Source: Candidatus Methanomethylicia archaeon
GTDB lineage: Archaea; Thermoproteota; Methanomethylicia; CALHIW01
Assembly: GCA_938030905.1 (NCBI GenBank)
Contig: CALHIW010000045.1
Span: 1 to 5,863, forward strand
Length of the DNA: 5,863 nucleotides
Reading direction: 5' to 3'
The notes below the pieces were generated by a model. That model was not told the origin of the DNA, did no database searches, and saw nothing but the letters and a program-made list of their open reading frames with translations. The position numbers were made by a program, and so were the translations under genes. Shown in pieces: positions 5,416 through 5,863 of the stretch. Within the stretch, counting starts at the first letter, position 1. The number at the start of each line of letters is the position of its first letter.

Positions 5416-5489
5416 ATTTTAAACTCTTTTTAACCTTTTCCCATTAATTATTATTTTGATAGCAATCAGTATAAATATGTTTTTTACTC

Positions 5490-5804
5490 TTAATATATGA
5501 GTAGCTTATTTGCAATGGAAGTATACCAACACATGTATGGTGTAGAAACAGTTTTCCTTTTAAATAGCTCGAGCCATTTCTCTTTTATCCCATCTCTATG
5601 CGGAATACCATTTACTATTTCAATATAAAATGGAGTCAAAAATCTTCTTTTATCACTCAATATACTATCCCAAATTTTTCTTGACAAAGAAATCATTATA
5701 GTGCCGTGCAAAATCCTTCTCCCAGGAATACTTTCAACAATCACATAAACCGATTCGCCGACAGATTCTACTGCTGTTTGTGATATAGATTTCCCGTTCT
5801 GCAA
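5490..5804 (-). CDS. Unrecognised 104-residue protein, probable TTG start
   Basis: The frame is open from a stop just upstream to TAA at 5490-5492. It has no ATG near its head; TTG at 5804 is the likeliest start, and the open frame extends ten further codons upstream to a CTG. The product is soluble-looking. A region of possible beta strands (SVYVIVESIPGRRILHG, about 18-34) is followed by a helical, basic part (SLSRKIWDSIL) and by FLTPFYIEIVNG and KEKWLELFKRKT. The C-terminus is aromatic (MCWYTSIANKLLIY). The balanced composition argues for a real gene in an AT-rich setting. A shorter 42-residue frame on the plus strand (5498-5626) overlaps it and is taken as its shadow. No family recognised. 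An initial frameshift truncating a longer N-terminus is possible. Confidence 0.45.
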   Translation of the reverse strand: MQNGKSISQTAVESVGESVYVIVESIPGRRILHGTIMISLSRKIWDSILSDKRRFLTPFYIEIVNGIPHRDGIKEKWLELFKRKTVSTPYMCWYTSIANKLLIY

Positions 5805-5838
5805 AAGAACTAAAAATACATGAACAATAATCAGTTAA

Positions 5839-5846
5839 GATATATC
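5839..5846 (-). promoter_or_regulatory. Possible TATA box for the 5490-5804 ORF
   Basis: The self-complementary GATATATC lies 35-42 bases before the TTG at 5804, so transcription would begin about 10-15 bases ahead of it. No Shine-Dalgarno is seen between them. As the box is palindromic it could serve either strand. Confidence 0.3.
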
Positions 5847-5863
5847 TATCAAAGAAAACTGCA

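Larger units (their letters stand above)
4714..5489. other. Gene-poor intergenic region
   Basis: This 776-base stretch has no long reading frame on either strand. It holds the short inverted repeats and the duplicated AT-rich motif listed separately, plus a micro-ORF at 5090-5176. From about 5160 onward the base composition becomes visibly more AT-rich than in the flanking genes. No tRNA, CRISPR array or clear poly-T terminator was seen after the flavoprotein stop. Confidence 0.6.

Noticed and set aside
1..5863. tRNA, rRNA and CRISPR array
   Set aside because: No T-loop/acceptor arrangement was seen in the gaps and no regularly spaced repeats; the only direct repeat found has two copies.

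Overview
The window looks like chromosomal DNA from an AT-rich, probably hyperthermophilic archaeon of the Thermoproteota (crenarchaeal) type. The evidence is an archaeal-type Trm5, a double-thioredoxin-fold protein disulfide oxidoreductase next to a thioredoxin reductase-like flavoprotein, a TATA-like box at leaderless distance from one start codon, and heavy use of ATA and AGG codons. The genus cannot be fixed from this sequence alone.

Layout. (1) Positions 1-533, minus strand: N-terminal part of tRNA (guanine37-N1)-methyltransferase Trm5, cut by the window edge. (2) 804-1757, minus: complete NAD-dependent sugar epimerase/dehydratase with a TATA-like box about 26 bases before its ATG. (3) 1758-3124: about 1.37 kb with no clearly conserved intact gene. 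It holds a strong dyad (1836-1866), two short unrecognised plus-strand reading frames, a small two-helix membrane protein ORF on the minus strand (2262-2576), and a frameshifted remnant of a P-loop ATPase that looks like the N-terminus of an Orc1/Cdc6-type initiator (2648-2992, minus). (4) 3125-4713, plus: a tight two-gene operon of PDO and a thioredoxin reductase-like flavoprotein, overlapping in TAATG with a strong Shine-Dalgarno. (5) 4714-5489: gene-poor DNA with dyads, a duplicated AT-rich motif and at most a micro-ORF. (6) 5490-5804, minus: an unrecognised 104-residue ORF with a non-ATG start.

The PDO/flavoprotein pair should form a cytosolic dithiol-disulfide relay: FAD and the flavoprotein CxxC pass electrons to the CxxC sites of PDO. 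The flavoprotein keeps its FAD motifs and redox CxxC, but its second Rossmann domain has lost the NADPH-binding glycine motif and the arginine motif. Electrons therefore probably come from something other than NADPH, for example reduced ferredoxin. This is the most interesting point in the window. The operon sits between two decayed, gene-poor stretches. The upstream one carries an initiator-like remnant, which suggests old mobile-element or replicon debris.
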